This document shows positions 51,571 through 61,032 of a stretch of 64,000 nt of DNA, piece after piece. The DNA is from Pseudomonas baetica (lineage in GTDB: Bacteria; Pseudomonadota; Gammaproteobacteria; Pseudomonadales; Pseudomonadaceae), in NCBI RefSeq assembly GCF_019733355.1, contig NZ_JAIHLQ010000039.1:1-64000 (forward strand), written 5' to 3'. Both the position numbers and the translations under genes were made by a program. Within the stretch, counting starts at the first letter, position 1; each line of letters opens with the position of its first letter. Under the pieces are notes generated by a model. That model saw only the letters and a list, made by a program, of their open reading frames with translations. It was not told the origin of the DNA and made no database searches.

Positions 51571-53013
51571 ATGAGCCATGACTATCCGAACATCGCCAGC
51601 GAGTTGCTCCAAAGCCTCGGTGGCAGCGACAACCTCGAGCAAGCCGCGCATTGCGTCACGCGCTTGCGTCTGGCCCTGAAGAATCCCGGCCTGGTCGACA
51701 GCGCCACGCTCAACCAGATCGATCTGGTCAAAGGCTCGTTCTTCACCGGCGGCCTCTATCAGGTAGTGATCGGTCCGGGTGAAGTGGAAAAGGTCTACGC
51801 CGAACTGCGCCGACAGACCGGTCTCGCCGCAGCGACCATCGCCGACGTTAAACAGAAAAGTGTCGAGAAGATCAACGCCATGCAGCGTCTGGTGCGGGTG
51901 TTTTCCGATGTGTTCATGCCCATCCTTCCGGCGCTGATCATTGCCGGTCTGCTGATGGGCATCAACAATCTGCTGGGTGCCAAGGGCATGTTCATCGAAG
52001 GGCAGACCCTGCTGGATGCCTACCCGAAACTCGACGGGCTCTGGAGCCTGATCAATCTGATGGCGAACACCTCGTTTGTGTTTTTGCCGGCACTGGTGGG
52101 CTGGTCGGCGGCCAAGCGTTTTGGCGGCAGTGAAATCCTCGGCATTGTGCTCGGCCTTATGCTGGTTCACCCGGACTTGCTGAACGCGTGGAACTACGGC
52201 AAGGCTGTTGCCGGACTGGATGGCCAGAGCCTCCCCTATTTCGACATCCTCGGATTGTTCCAGATTGAAAAAGTCGGCTATCAGGGGCAGATCCTGCCGA
52301 TTCTGTTGGCAGCCTATGTCATGAGCGTCATCGAAAAATGGCTGCGGGCGCGAGTGCCTAACGCGGTGCAGTTGCTGGTGGTGCCGATCACCACCATCGT
52401 CGTCACCGGCGTGCTGGCGCTGGCCGTGATCGGCCCGGTGACCCGCCACGTTGGCATCTTCATCACCGAGGGTGTGGTCATGCTGTTTGACCTGGCACCG
52501 ATGGTCGGCGGGGCGATATTCGGACTGCTGTACGCGCCACTGGTCATCACCGGCATGCACCACATGTTTCTCGCGGTCGATCTGCAATTGATCTCGACCC
52601 AAGGCGGCACCTTCATCTGGCCGATGATCGTCATGTCGAACCTCGCCCAAGGCAGTGCTGCGCTGGCGGTGTTCTATATGACGCGCAATGCGCGGGACAA
52701 GAGCATGGCGTCGACCTCGGCGATTTCCGCGTATTTCGGTATCACTGAACCGGCCATGTTCGGGGTCAATCTGCGCTACAAGTTTCCGTTCTATGCGGCA
52801 CTGACGGGGTCGGCAATGGGCTGCATCTTCCTGTCGCTGAACAAGGTTCAGGCATCGGCCATCGGTGTCGGAGGCCTGCCCGGTTTCATCTCGATCATTC
52901 CGCAGTTCATCCCGATGTTTGTGATCGGGATGGTCATCGCCATGGTTGTGCCGTTTGTTTTGACCTGTGCACTGAGCATGAAGATTGTCCGGCCTGGATA
53001 TCGGGTTGCCTGA
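51571..53013 (+). CDS. treP: PTS trehalose-specific EIIBC component
   Basis: 480 residues from ATG 51571. N-terminal EIIB domain with the phosphorylated Cys28 (LEQAAHCVTRLRLALKN) and a C-terminal EIIC domain with about ten membrane segments, including the sugar-site region GITEPAMFGVNL. It imports trehalose and phosphorylates it to trehalose 6-phosphate. No EIIA domain is attached; phosphate must come from the EIIA part of the fusion encoded at 56078. Confidence 0.94.
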   Translation: MSHDYPNIASELLQSLGGSDNLEQAAHCVTRLRLALKNPGLVDSATLNQIDLVKGSFFTGGLYQVVIGPGEVEKVYAELRRQTGLAAATIADVKQKSVEKINAMQRLVRVFSDVFMPILPALIIAGLLMGINNLLGAKGMFIEGQTLLDAYPKLDGLWSLINLMANTSFVFLPALVGWSAAKRFGGSEILGIVLGLMLVHPDLLNAWNYGKAVAGLDGQSLPYFDILGLFQIEKVGYQGQILPILLAAYVMSVIEKWLRARVPNAVQLLVVPITTIVVTGVLALAVIGPVTRHVGIFITEGVVMLFDLAPMVGGAIFGLLYAPLVITGMHHMFLAVDLQLISTQGGTFIWPMIVMSNLAQGSAALAVFYMTRNARDKSMASTSAISAYFGITEPAMFGVNLRYKFPFYAALTGSAMGCIFLSLNKVQASAIGVGGLPGFISIIPQFIPMFVIGMVIAMVVPFVLTCALSMKIVRPGYRVA

Positions 53014-53041
53014 CGCTTCCATTTATTGAAGGAATTGTGCC

Positions 53042-54694
53042 ATGCAAGACTGGCAACGTTCGGTGATCTACCAGATCTACCCGAAGAGTTTTTACAGCCA
53101 CGCCGGCAACCCGACAGGTGATTTGCTCGGGATCGTGGCCAAGCTCGATTACCTGCATTGGCTGGGTGTCGATTATTTGTGGATCACCCCATTCCTGCGC
53201 TCGCCGCAACGGGACAACGGCTACGACATCAGCGATTACTACGCGATCGACCCGAGTTACGGCAGCATGGCCGATTGCGAGTTGCTGATCGCCGAAGCCG
53301 GCAAGCGCGGGATCAAGCTGATGCTCGATATCGTGGTCAACCACACTTCGATCGAACACGTCTGGTTCCAGCAGGCGCGCAGCAGCCTCGACAATCCCTA
53401 TCGCGACTTCTATATCTGGCGCGATCAGCCGAACAACTGGGAATCCAAGTTTGGTGGTTCTGCCTGGGAGTACGAAGCCCAGACTGGCCAATACTTCTTG
53501 CACCTGTTCGACCACACCCAGGCTGATCTGAATTGGGATAACCCCAAGGTGCGCGCCGAAGTGTTCAAGATGATGCGCTTCTGGCGGGACAAGGGCGTGG
53601 GTGGTTTCCGTCTGGACGTCATCAATCTGATCTCCAAACCAGCGGATTTTCCCGAGGACAACAGCGACGGTCGACGCTTCTATACCGATGGCCCGAACGT
53701 CCACGAATACTTGCAGCAGATGCACCGCGAAGTCTTCGAAGGGCACGATCTGATCAACGTCGGCGAGATGTCGTCCACCCGCCTCGAACACTGCATTCGT
53801 TACTCGAATCCGCAATCAAAAGAACTGTCGATGACCTTCAACTTTCATCACTTGAAAGTCGATTATCCGAACCTGCAAAAGTGGGTTCACGCTGAATTCG
53901 ATTTCCTGCAGCTCAAGCAGATTTTGTCCGATTGGCAGACCGGCATGCAGGCCGGTGGCGGCTGGAACGCACTGTTCTGGTGTAACCACGATCAGCCGCG
54001 CGTGGTCTCGCGTTTCGGCGACGACGGCGAGTATCGGGAGCTCTCGGCGAAGATGCTCGGCACCGCGCTGCACTTCCTGCAGGGCACGCCGTTCGTGTAT
54101 CAGGGCGAGGAACTGGGGATGACCAATCCGGGTTTCGAGCATATCGATCAGTACCGCGATGTCGAAACGCTGAACATCTTCCGGCTCAAGCGTGAAGCGG
54201 GAGCCAGTGATGTCGAGAACATGGCGGCGATCATGCAGAAGTCCCGTGACAACGGGCGTACGCCGATGCACTGGAACGCGCAACCCAATGCCGGTTTCAG
54301 CCGTGGCGAGCCGTGGATCGGGGTGCCGGCCAATGCCGCGCAAATCAACGTCGCCAACCAGCTCGACGACCCGGAGTCGGTGCTGCATCACTACCGCCAT
54401 TTGATTACGTTGCGGCGTACAGAGGCGTTGATCTCAGAGGGCGTATATCGACAGTTGCTGCCCGAGCACAAGCAGGTCTGGGCCTACCTGCGCGAAGGGA
54501 CGGGGGAGCGTCTGCTGGTGGTGAACAATTTCTATGGCGCACCGTGTGACGTCGAACTGCCGATCGTGATCGGCGAGTCGCTGAGCCAGCGGTTGTTGAT
54601 AAGTAATTATCTGGACTGTCCATTGCGCAATCGACGGGTGAGTTTGCGACCTTACGAATCGTTCGTCCTGCATCTGATCGACCCTGACATCTAA
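53042..54694 (+). CDS. treC: trehalose-6-phosphate hydrolase
   Basis: 550 residues. GH13 enzyme splitting trehalose 6-phosphate into glucose and glucose 6-phosphate. GH13 motifs: MLDIVVNHTS, nucleophile Asp in GGFRLDVINLI (about 198), acid Glu in INVGEMSST (about 243), and NHDQPR near 318. N-terminus DWQRSVIYQIYPKSF. Follows treP by 28 bases. Confidence 0.95.
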   Translation: MQDWQRSVIYQIYPKSFYSHAGNPTGDLLGIVAKLDYLHWLGVDYLWITPFLRSPQRDNGYDISDYYAIDPSYGSMADCELLIAEAGKRGIKLMLDIVVNHTSIEHVWFQQARSSLDNPYRDFYIWRDQPNNWESKFGGSAWEYEAQTGQYFLHLFDHTQADLNWDNPKVRAEVFKMMRFWRDKGVGGFRLDVINLISKPADFPEDNSDGRRFYTDGPNVHEYLQQMHREVFEGHDLINVGEMSSTRLEHCIRYSNPQSKELSMTFNFHHLKVDYPNLQKWVHAEFDFLQLKQILSDWQTGMQAGGGWNALFWCNHDQPRVVSRFGDDGEYRELSAKMLGTALHFLQGTPFVYQGEELGMTNPGFEHIDQYRDVETLNIFRLKREAGASDVENMAAIMQKSRDNGRTPMHWNAQPNAGFSRGEPWIGVPANAAQINVANQLDDPESVLHHYRHLITLRRTEALISEGVYRQLLPEHKQVWAYLREGTGERLLVVNNFYGAPCDVELPIVIGESLSQRLLISNYLDCPLRNRRVSLRPYESFVLHLIDPDI

Positions 54695-54791
54695 CTAAAA
54701 ACAGTGTTTCAAAAAACACGCAGAACCCTGCGCGGGAGAGTTTTGCGCGCCGATTTCATGCAATCACACAACAAAAATAATGGGGTGGCTT

Positions 54792-56015
54792 ATGAAAACA
54801 ACAATAAATCGTAGCCTTGCAGTCGCAGGTTTTTGCCTGGCGTTACCACAAACATCACAAGCGCTGGAGTTCGGCGGTTACTTGCGCAGCGGCGTCGGCA
54901 GCTCGACCCAGGGCGGTGGCCAATCGTGTTTCCAGTTGCCGGGCGCGCAGACCAAATACCGTTTGGGCAACGAGTGCGAACAGTATGGCGAGCTTGAGTT
55001 GCGCCAGGATTTGTACACCCTCGACGATGGCTCGGTGCTTAGCGTTGATGGCATGGCCTCGCTGTACAACCGCTACGACCGCCGGCCCACGTTCAAGGAC
55101 GACAACGGCTCGATTCGCCTGCCACAGGCCTACGCACAGTGGTCGAACATGCCCGCGCTCAATGGTGGTTCACTCTGGGCTGGCCGCCGCTACTACAAGC
55201 GTAATGACATCCACATTTCCGATTTCTACTACTGGAACCAGAGCGCTACGGGCGGTGGGATCGAGGATGTGTTGATCGGTGACCTGAAATACAGCTACGC
55301 CTTCTCGCGCAAGGACAATCTGTACCAAAAGGACTACATCAACCGGCACGACTTCAACGTGGCCGGTTTCAATACCAACCCGGGCGGTCAGCTTGAGTTC
55401 GGCTTGAGCTATATCGACAAGCCCGATAGCCGTGACGCCCACCGTGGTTGGGCAATCACCACTCAGCATGTGCAGAAGGACTTTCTGGGCGGCAAGAACA
55501 AACTGGCCCTGCAATATGGTGAAGGCCCCGGCACCGGGCTGGGCTACACCGGCAACGTCAAACTGGACGACAGCAATAAAAGTTATCGGATCGTCGAGTT
55601 TTTCGACTGGCAGGTGACGCCGCGTTTCGGCGGGCAGTTCGAGGCGGTGTATCAGAAAGACATTCGCCCGGACGGTGCTGACCAGAACTGGATTTCTCTG
55701 GGCGTGCGCCCGACTTATGCGTTCACCGAACAGTTCAAACTGGTGACGGAACTGGGCCACGATCAAGTCGAAGCGCCGGGCGGCACGCGCAAGCTGAGCA
55801 AGTTCACCGTTGCCCCGACCTGGTCACCCAAGGGCCCGGAGTTCTGGGCGCGCCCTGAGGTGCGTCTGTATTACACGTACGCCACCTGGAACGAGGCCGC
55901 CAAACGTGCGGCCAACGAACTGGCCCAAGGTTCGGCGCTGTCCGACACCGGTGCCTTCGGCAATGCACGCCACGGTGCGAACGTCGGATTGCAGGTCGAA
56001 TACTGGTGGAAATAA
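54792..56015 (+). CDS. LamB-type carbohydrate porin
   Basis: 407 residues from ATG 54792. Signal peptide ends at SQALEFGGYLRSG, a common LamB start. The rest is amphipathic beta strands with aromatic residues (RLPQAYAQWSNMPALNGGSL, AGRRYYKRNDIHISDFYYWN), two cysteines in the first loop, and a C-terminal aromatic (VEYWWK) for BAM recognition. Likely the outer-membrane entry for trehalose. Confidence 0.9.
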   Translation: MKTTINRSLAVAGFCLALPQTSQALEFGGYLRSGVGSSTQGGGQSCFQLPGAQTKYRLGNECEQYGELELRQDLYTLDDGSVLSVDGMASLYNRYDRRPTFKDDNGSIRLPQAYAQWSNMPALNGGSLWAGRRYYKRNDIHISDFYYWNQSATGGGIEDVLIGDLKYSYAFSRKDNLYQKDYINRHDFNVAGFNTNPGGQLEFGLSYIDKPDSRDAHRGWAITTQHVQKDFLGGKNKLALQYGEGPGTGLGYTGNVKLDDSNKSYRIVEFFDWQVTPRFGGQFEAVYQKDIRPDGADQNWISLGVRPTYAFTEQFKLVTELGHDQVEAPGGTRKLSKFTVAPTWSPKGPEFWARPEVRLYYTYATWNEAAKRAANELAQGSALSDTGAFGNARHGANVGLQVEYWWK

Positions 56016-56077
56016 GCGATGCTGTTGGGGCGTCGCGCTCCATCGGCACTTCAAAGAACAAAACCGCAGGTGACGTC

Positions 56078-58615
56078 ATGGCCACATCCCAACCATTACA
56101 ACTGCTGGCGCCTTTGGCCGGCGTGCTGATACCGCTGGAGCAAGTGCCGGATCAGGTGTTTTCCAGCCGGGTGATCGGCGACGGTCTGTGCATCGATCCG
56201 ACGTCGCCGACCCTTTGCGCACCGCTGGCCGGCGTGGTCAGCAACGTCCAGGCCAGCGGGCATGCCGTGAGCATTACCGATGACAACGGCGTTCAAGTAT
56301 TGCTGCACATCGGGCTCGATACGGTCAATCTTGCAGGTCAGGGTTTCACCCGCCTGGTCAAGGAAGGCCAGAGGGTTGAGGTCGGGCAGGCGCTGATCGA
56401 ATTCGATGCCGATTACATCGCGCTGCACGCCCGCAGCCTGATGACTCTGATGCTGGTGGTCAGTGGCGAGTCATTCACCAGGTTGACTGCGCCATCCGGT
56501 CTCGTTGACCTCGGCCAGCCGTTGTTGAGCCTCGCCACTTGCGAGGCGACCAGCGAGGCCCCGGCGGCCGCTGAAGGCGAAAGGTTTTTCTGCGCAACAG
56601 TGACATTGCCCAATCTCAATGGCCTGCATGCGCGTCCGGCGGCGGTATTCGCTCAGGCGGCAAAAGGCTTTTCAGCAAGGATTTATCTGCACAAACAGCA
56701 GGCTGAAGCCAACGCCAAGTCCTTGGTGGCGATCATGGCGTTGCAGACCGCTCTGGGTGACCGTGTGCAGGTGAGTGCGGTGGGCGAAGACGCTGAAGCC
56801 GCGATCAACACGCTGTCCCGATTGCTGGCCGAGGGCTGTGGTGAAGCGGTGGATGTGATGCCTGATGTGGTGCAGGTCGAGGCGGTCGAGCCTGAGGCCC
56901 TGACGGTCATGCGTGGGGTCTGTGCATCGCCCGGTTCGGCGTTGGGCCGAGTGATGCAGATCGTCGAGCCAACGCTTGACGTGAAAGAGTTCGGCGCCGG
57001 GTCGCATATAGAGCGCGAAGCCCTCGCCAATGCACTGATAGAGGCCGATATGGCCTTGCAGCACCTGCGCGACACCGCCACGGGTGAAGCGCAGGCAGAC
57101 ATTTTCAAGGCTCATCAGGAACTGCTCGAAGACCCGGGTCTGCTCGATCAGGCTCAAACGTTGATTGCCGAGGGCAAAAGTGCGGCGTTTGCCTGGCGCG
57201 CGGCCACGCAGGCAACAGCGACACTTTTCCAGCATCTCGGCAGTCCGTTGCTGGCCGAAAGGGCGGCGGATCTGGTCGACGTGGGGCTGCGCGTCCTCAA
57301 GCTGATCCTTGGGGTTCGTGAGCATGCGCTGGAGCTGCCGGAGGGGACCATTCTGATCGCCGATCAACTGACGCCGTCCCAGACCGCCGGGCTCGATACG
57401 AACAAAGTATTGGGGTTCGCCACGGTTGGCGGTGGTGCGACCAGTCATGTCGCGATTCTCGCCCGCGCCTGTGGTTTGCCGGCGATCTGCGGGATGCCCA
57501 TGCAAATGCTGGCGTTGGTCAGTGGCTCCCGCGTGTTGCTCGATGCCGACCGGGGCGAGCTGCACGTAGACCCGGATCCCGTGGCGATCAATGAATGGCA
57601 GATCAGGCATGATCAACAACGCCAGCGCCATCAACACGAACACGCGCACGCAACGCAGGCAGCCTGTACCCGCGACGGGCATCACGTCGAGGTGACGGCC
57701 AACGTTGCCTCGCTGAGTGAGACCGAGCAGGCGATGACTCTGGGAGGCGCCGGTGTGGGGCTTTTACGTTCGGAGTTTCTTTATCTGGATCGCAATCACG
57801 CACCCACTCGCGAGGAACAAGTATCGACTTACAGCGCCATCGCCCGGGCTGTGGGGCCATCGCACAATCTGGTGGTGCGCACGCTGGATGTCGGCGGCGA
57901 CAAACCGCTGGCCTACGTGCCGATGGACAGCGAAACCAACCCGTTCCTGGGGCTGCGCGGGATTCGCCTGTGTCTGGAGCGCCCGCAGCTTTTGCGCGAG
58001 CAGTTCCGGGCCATCCTGGGCTGTGTTCACCTGACGCGTCTGCACATCATGTTGCCGATGGTGGCACAGCTCTCGGAGCTGCATCTGGCTCGGCAGATGC
58101 TGGAGCAGGAAGCGCTGGCGCTGGGCCTCGTTGAACGGCCGAAACTGGGGATCATGATCGAAGTGCCGGCGGCGGCACTGATGGCGGACGTGTTTGCGCC
58201 GCATGTGGACTTCTTTTCGATCGGCACCAACGATCTGACGCAATACACGCTGGCCATGGATCGCGATCATCCTCGTCTGGCCAGCCAGGCGGACAGCTTT
58301 CATCCCTCGGTATTGCGCCTGATAGCGATGACCGTGAAGGCGGCGCATGCCCATGGCAAATGGGTCGGCGTCTGTGGGGCAATGGCTTCTGAACGCTTGG
58401 CTGTGCCGTTGTTGCTCGGACTTGGCGTGGATGAGCTGTCAGTGAGCGTGCCGCAGATTCCGGCGATCAAAGCGGCGGTGCGCGAGGTGGATCTGCTCGA
58501 CTGCAAGGCCATAGCCGACCAGGTGCAAGGGCTTGAGAGTGCTGAAGACGTGCGCGAGGCGCTTCGTCTGTATCACGAGGCGACGGTCGATACTTTACGG
58601 GCTCTGGAGAATTGA
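56078..58615 (+). CDS. fused PTS EIIA-HPr-EI phosphotransferase
   Basis: 845 residues from ATG 56078 (MATSQPLQLLAPLAGV). Three domains in order: glucose-type EIIA with His77 (VLLHIGLDTVNLAGQGF), HPr with His184 (NLNGLHARPAAVF), and enzyme I with His457 (GGGATSHVAILAR) plus its PEP-binding barrel (MIEVPAAALMADVFAPH). One polypeptide thus carries phosphate from PEP to TreP's EIIB. The arrangement is also seen in Pseudomonas fructose and N-acetylglucosamine systems. Confidence 0.95.
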   Translation: MATSQPLQLLAPLAGVLIPLEQVPDQVFSSRVIGDGLCIDPTSPTLCAPLAGVVSNVQASGHAVSITDDNGVQVLLHIGLDTVNLAGQGFTRLVKEGQRVEVGQALIEFDADYIALHARSLMTLMLVVSGESFTRLTAPSGLVDLGQPLLSLATCEATSEAPAAAEGERFFCATVTLPNLNGLHARPAAVFAQAAKGFSARIYLHKQQAEANAKSLVAIMALQTALGDRVQVSAVGEDAEAAINTLSRLLAEGCGEAVDVMPDVVQVEAVEPEALTVMRGVCASPGSALGRVMQIVEPTLDVKEFGAGSHIEREALANALIEADMALQHLRDTATGEAQADIFKAHQELLEDPGLLDQAQTLIAEGKSAAFAWRAATQATATLFQHLGSPLLAERAADLVDVGLRVLKLILGVREHALELPEGTILIADQLTPSQTAGLDTNKVLGFATVGGGATSHVAILARACGLPAICGMPMQMLALVSGSRVLLDADRGELHVDPDPVAINEWQIRHDQQRQRHQHEHAHATQAACTRDGHHVEVTANVASLSETEQAMTLGGAGVGLLRSEFLYLDRNHAPTREEQVSTYSAIARAVGPSHNLVVRTLDVGGDKPLAYVPMDSETNPFLGLRGIRLCLERPQLLREQFRAILGCVHLTRLHIMLPMVAQLSELHLARQMLEQEALALGLVERPKLGIMIEVPAAALMADVFAPHVDFFSIGTNDLTQYTLAMDRDHPRLASQADSFHPSVLRLIAMTVKAAHAHGKWVGVCGAMASERLAVPLLLGLGVDELSVSVPQIPAIKAAVREVDLLDCKAIADQVQGLESAEDVREALRLYHEATVDTLRALEN

Positions 58616-58617
58616 AA

Positions 58618-58908
58618 ATGTTCGATAAATTGCAGACAGCGTTCTGGAAGGCGCTGACCCCGGATCTGGTGGCGGACGAGCCGCCAGTGCAGGCCGAACC
58701 TGTTGGCGGCCTGAGCACAGAGATCGTGGCGGCGCTGGGGGGTGTGGATAATCTCCAATCCCAGCAACCAGCGGCGTTGACCCGGGTGCGGGTGGCGTTG
58801 CGTGATGTATCGCGTATGGATCGTGAGGCACTGAGCAATGCCGGTGTTGCGGGCGTCATGGAACTGGAGGGCGGCGTCATTCACCTGATTACGGGTCTGC
58901 GGCTATAG
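58618..58908 (+). CDS. EIIB-like protein without the phosphorylated cysteine
   Basis: 96 residues from ATG 58618. Residues 32-96 match a glucose-type EIIB domain (EIVAALGGVDNLQ; TRVRVALRD; NAGVAGVMELEGG; IHLITGLRL). The phosphorylated position of EIIB (Cys in C-x-T-R-L-R) is Ala53 here (PAALTRVRV), so it cannot be phosphorylated in the standard way. It follows the fusion gene by two bases and is surely co-transcribed. It may bind EIIA or TreP as a regulator. Confidence 0.75.
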   Translation: MFDKLQTAFWKALTPDLVADEPPVQAEPVGGLSTEIVAALGGVDNLQSQQPAALTRVRVALRDVSRMDREALSNAGVAGVMELEGGVIHLITGLRL

Positions 58909-59025
58909 GGCTGTAGATGATGTGCGGCCTAAGGTCACCCTTACTGTTTCTCATCCGCAGGTGTATCGTATTCGCCTTTTACAGGCCTTCAAGGTCTGTC
59001 GCTGATACGTGAGGTAGTTGAGTTC

Positions 59026-60402
59026 ATGTCCTTTACCCGTCGCCAAATCCTCGGTGGCCTGGCCGGTCTTGTTGTCGTTGGTGTTGGAGCGGGGGGCGCG
59101 TCGCGTTACTGGCTGGGCAAAATGGCTGACGCTGAAGCGGGTCACGACTACGAGCTGATCGCCGCGCCTTTGGACGTGGAACTGGTGCCGGGGCACACGA
59201 CCGAGGCTTGGGCGTTTGGCCCGTCGGCGCCGGGTACTGAATTGCGCGTGCGTCAGGGCGAATGGCTGCGGGTGCGTTTCATCAACCACTTGCCCGTCGC
59301 GACCACCATCCACTGGCACGGCATTCGCCTGCCGCTGGAAATGGACGGCGTGCCCTATGTCTCGCAGTTGCCGGTGTTGCCGGGTGAATACTTCGACTAC
59401 AAATTTCGTGTGCCGGACGCCGGCAGCTACTGGTATCACCCGCACGTCAGCAGCAGCGAAGAGCTGGGGCGCGGGCTGGTCGGGCCGCTGATCATCGAAG
59501 AGCGCGAGCCGACCGGTTTCAAATACGAAAAGACCCTGAGCCTGAAGAACTGGCACATCGACGATGAAGGCAATTTCGTTGAGTTCAGCATTGCGCGTGA
59601 AGCGGCGCGTGGCGGTACGGCCGGGCGCCTGTCGACCATCAACGGCGTGCCAACACCGGTGATCGAATTGCCAGCAGGGCAGATCACTCGGGTGCGACTG
59701 CTCAACCTCGACAATACCCTGACTTATCGCATCAACATTCCCGGCGTCGAAGCGCAGATTTATGCGCTGGACGGCAACCCGGTCGAACCGCGCCCGCTGG
59801 GCAAGGAATACTGGCTCGGCCCGGGGATGCGTATCTGCCTGGCGATCAAGGCTCCAGCGGCTGGCGAAGAGCTGTCGCTGCGTAATGGCCCGGTGCGTTT
59901 GGGCACCCTGCGTTCGGTGGCCAACAGCGATGCACCGACCCAATGGCCGCCAGCGCTGCCGGCCAACCCGGTGGCCGAGCCCGACCTGGCGAATGCCGAG
60001 AAACTCAACTTCAATTTCGAATGGGTCGGTTCAGTGTCGGTCAACGTCGACAACGGCAAGCCACCGAGCCTGTGGCAGATCAACGGCAAAGCCTGGGACA
60101 TCACTGACAAGACCTGTGCGGATCGGCCGATTGCCACCCTGAAACTGGGCCAGAGCTATATTTTCGAACTGAAGAACATGACCCAGTATCAACACCCGAT
60201 CCACCTGCACGGCATGAGCTTCAAGGTGATTGCGTCGAATCGGCACAAGGTCATTCCGTATTTCACCGATACCTATCTGCTGGGCAAGAACGAGCGTGCG
60301 CAAGTGGCGTTGGTGGCGGATAACCCGGGTGTCTGGATGTTCCACTGCCACGTCATCGACCACATGGAAACCGGCCTGATGGCCGCCATCGAGGTGAAGT
60401 GA
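59026..60402 (+). CDS. Tat-exported multicopper oxidase
   Basis: 458 residues. Twin-arginine signal (SFTRRQILGGLAGLVVVG) for folded export to the periplasm. Cupredoxin copper ligands: HWHG (about 98), YWYHPHVSSS (about 143), HPIHLHGMSF (about 391) and HCHVIDHMETGLM (about 444). All four sites present. Likely oxidises Cu(I) or phenolics (CueO/CotA type). The stop overlaps the tadA start. Confidence 0.9.
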   Translation: MSFTRRQILGGLAGLVVVGVGAGGASRYWLGKMADAEAGHDYELIAAPLDVELVPGHTTEAWAFGPSAPGTELRVRQGEWLRVRFINHLPVATTIHWHGIRLPLEMDGVPYVSQLPVLPGEYFDYKFRVPDAGSYWYHPHVSSSEELGRGLVGPLIIEEREPTGFKYEKTLSLKNWHIDDEGNFVEFSIAREAARGGTAGRLSTINGVPTPVIELPAGQITRVRLLNLDNTLTYRINIPGVEAQIYALDGNPVEPRPLGKEYWLGPGMRICLAIKAPAAGEELSLRNGPVRLGTLRSVANSDAPTQWPPALPANPVAEPDLANAEKLNFNFEWVGSVSVNVDNGKPPSLWQINGKAWDITDKTCADRPIATLKLGQSYIFELKNMTQYQHPIHLHGMSFKVIASNRHKVIPYFTDTYLLGKNERAQVALVADNPGVWMFHCHVIDHMETGLMAAIEVK

Positions 60403-60899
60403 TGCGCCAGATTCGCCCCGCAGCGATTATCGACCGCAGCCGTGATCGTGATTTCATGCGCGAAGCCCTGGCCCTCGCCGCGCAAGGCGCCGCCCTCGGC
60501 GAAGTGCCGGTGGGCGCGGTGCTGGTGCAGGACGGCGAGATCATCGGTCGAGGCTTCAACTGCCCGATCAGCGCCAGCGACCCGAGCGCCCATGCGGAAA
60601 TGGTCGCGATCCGCGCCGCCGCTCAGGCGGTGAACAACTATCGCCTGCCGGGTAGCACGCTGTACGTGACGCTGGAGCCGTGCAGCATGTGCGCCGGGCT
60701 GATCGTCCATTCGCGCATTGCACGGGTGGTGTATGGCGCACTGGAGCCGAAGGCCGGGATTGTGCAGAGCCAGGGGCAGTTTTTTACCCAGGGCTTTTTG
60801 AATCATCGGGTGTTGTATGAAGGCGGGGTGCTCGCGGAGGAGTGTGGCGCGGTGCTGACCGAATTCTTCCGGGCCCGCCGAGCCAAACCCGCTGAATAA
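60402..60899 (+). CDS. tadA: tRNA-specific adenosine deaminase
   Basis: 165 residues from ATG 60402, sharing one base with the oxidase stop. Converts A34 to inosine in tRNA-Arg(ACG). Zinc site: SAHAEMVAIR (His and catalytic Glu) and TLEPCSMCAGLIVHSRI. Essential enzyme with normal length. Confidence 0.95.
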   Translation: MRQIRPAAIIDRSRDRDFMREALALAAQGAALGEVPVGAVLVQDGEIIGRGFNCPISASDPSAHAEMVAIRAAAQAVNNYRLPGSTLYVTLEPCSMCAGLIVHSRIARVVYGALEPKAGIVQSQGQFFTQGFLNHRVLYEGGVLAEECGAVLTEFFRARRAKPAE

Positions 60900-60913
60900 A
60901 CACAAACCCAAAA

Positions 60914-61001
60914 GTGGGAACGGGCTTGCTCGCGAAAGCGGTGTGTCAGGCGACTAAAATGTTGCCTGACACACCGCTTTCGCGAGCAAGCCCGCTCCCA
61001 C
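60914..61001. repeat. REPIN with 38-base arms
   Basis: Arms 60914-60951 and 60964-61001 are complementary at 37 of 38 positions around a 12-base loop, starting and ending with the REP core. It lies between the convergent tadA and cmoB genes and may act as a bidirectional terminator. Confidence 0.9.
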
Positions 61002-61032
61002 AGGGGGGATCTCCTTTGTAGGGGCGATCGGT

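Noticed and set aside
56006..56077. Upstream extension of the EIIA-HPr-EI gene
   Set aside because: The added residues overlap the porin's 3' end and lack EIIA similarity; ATG 56078 begins at the conserved domain start.
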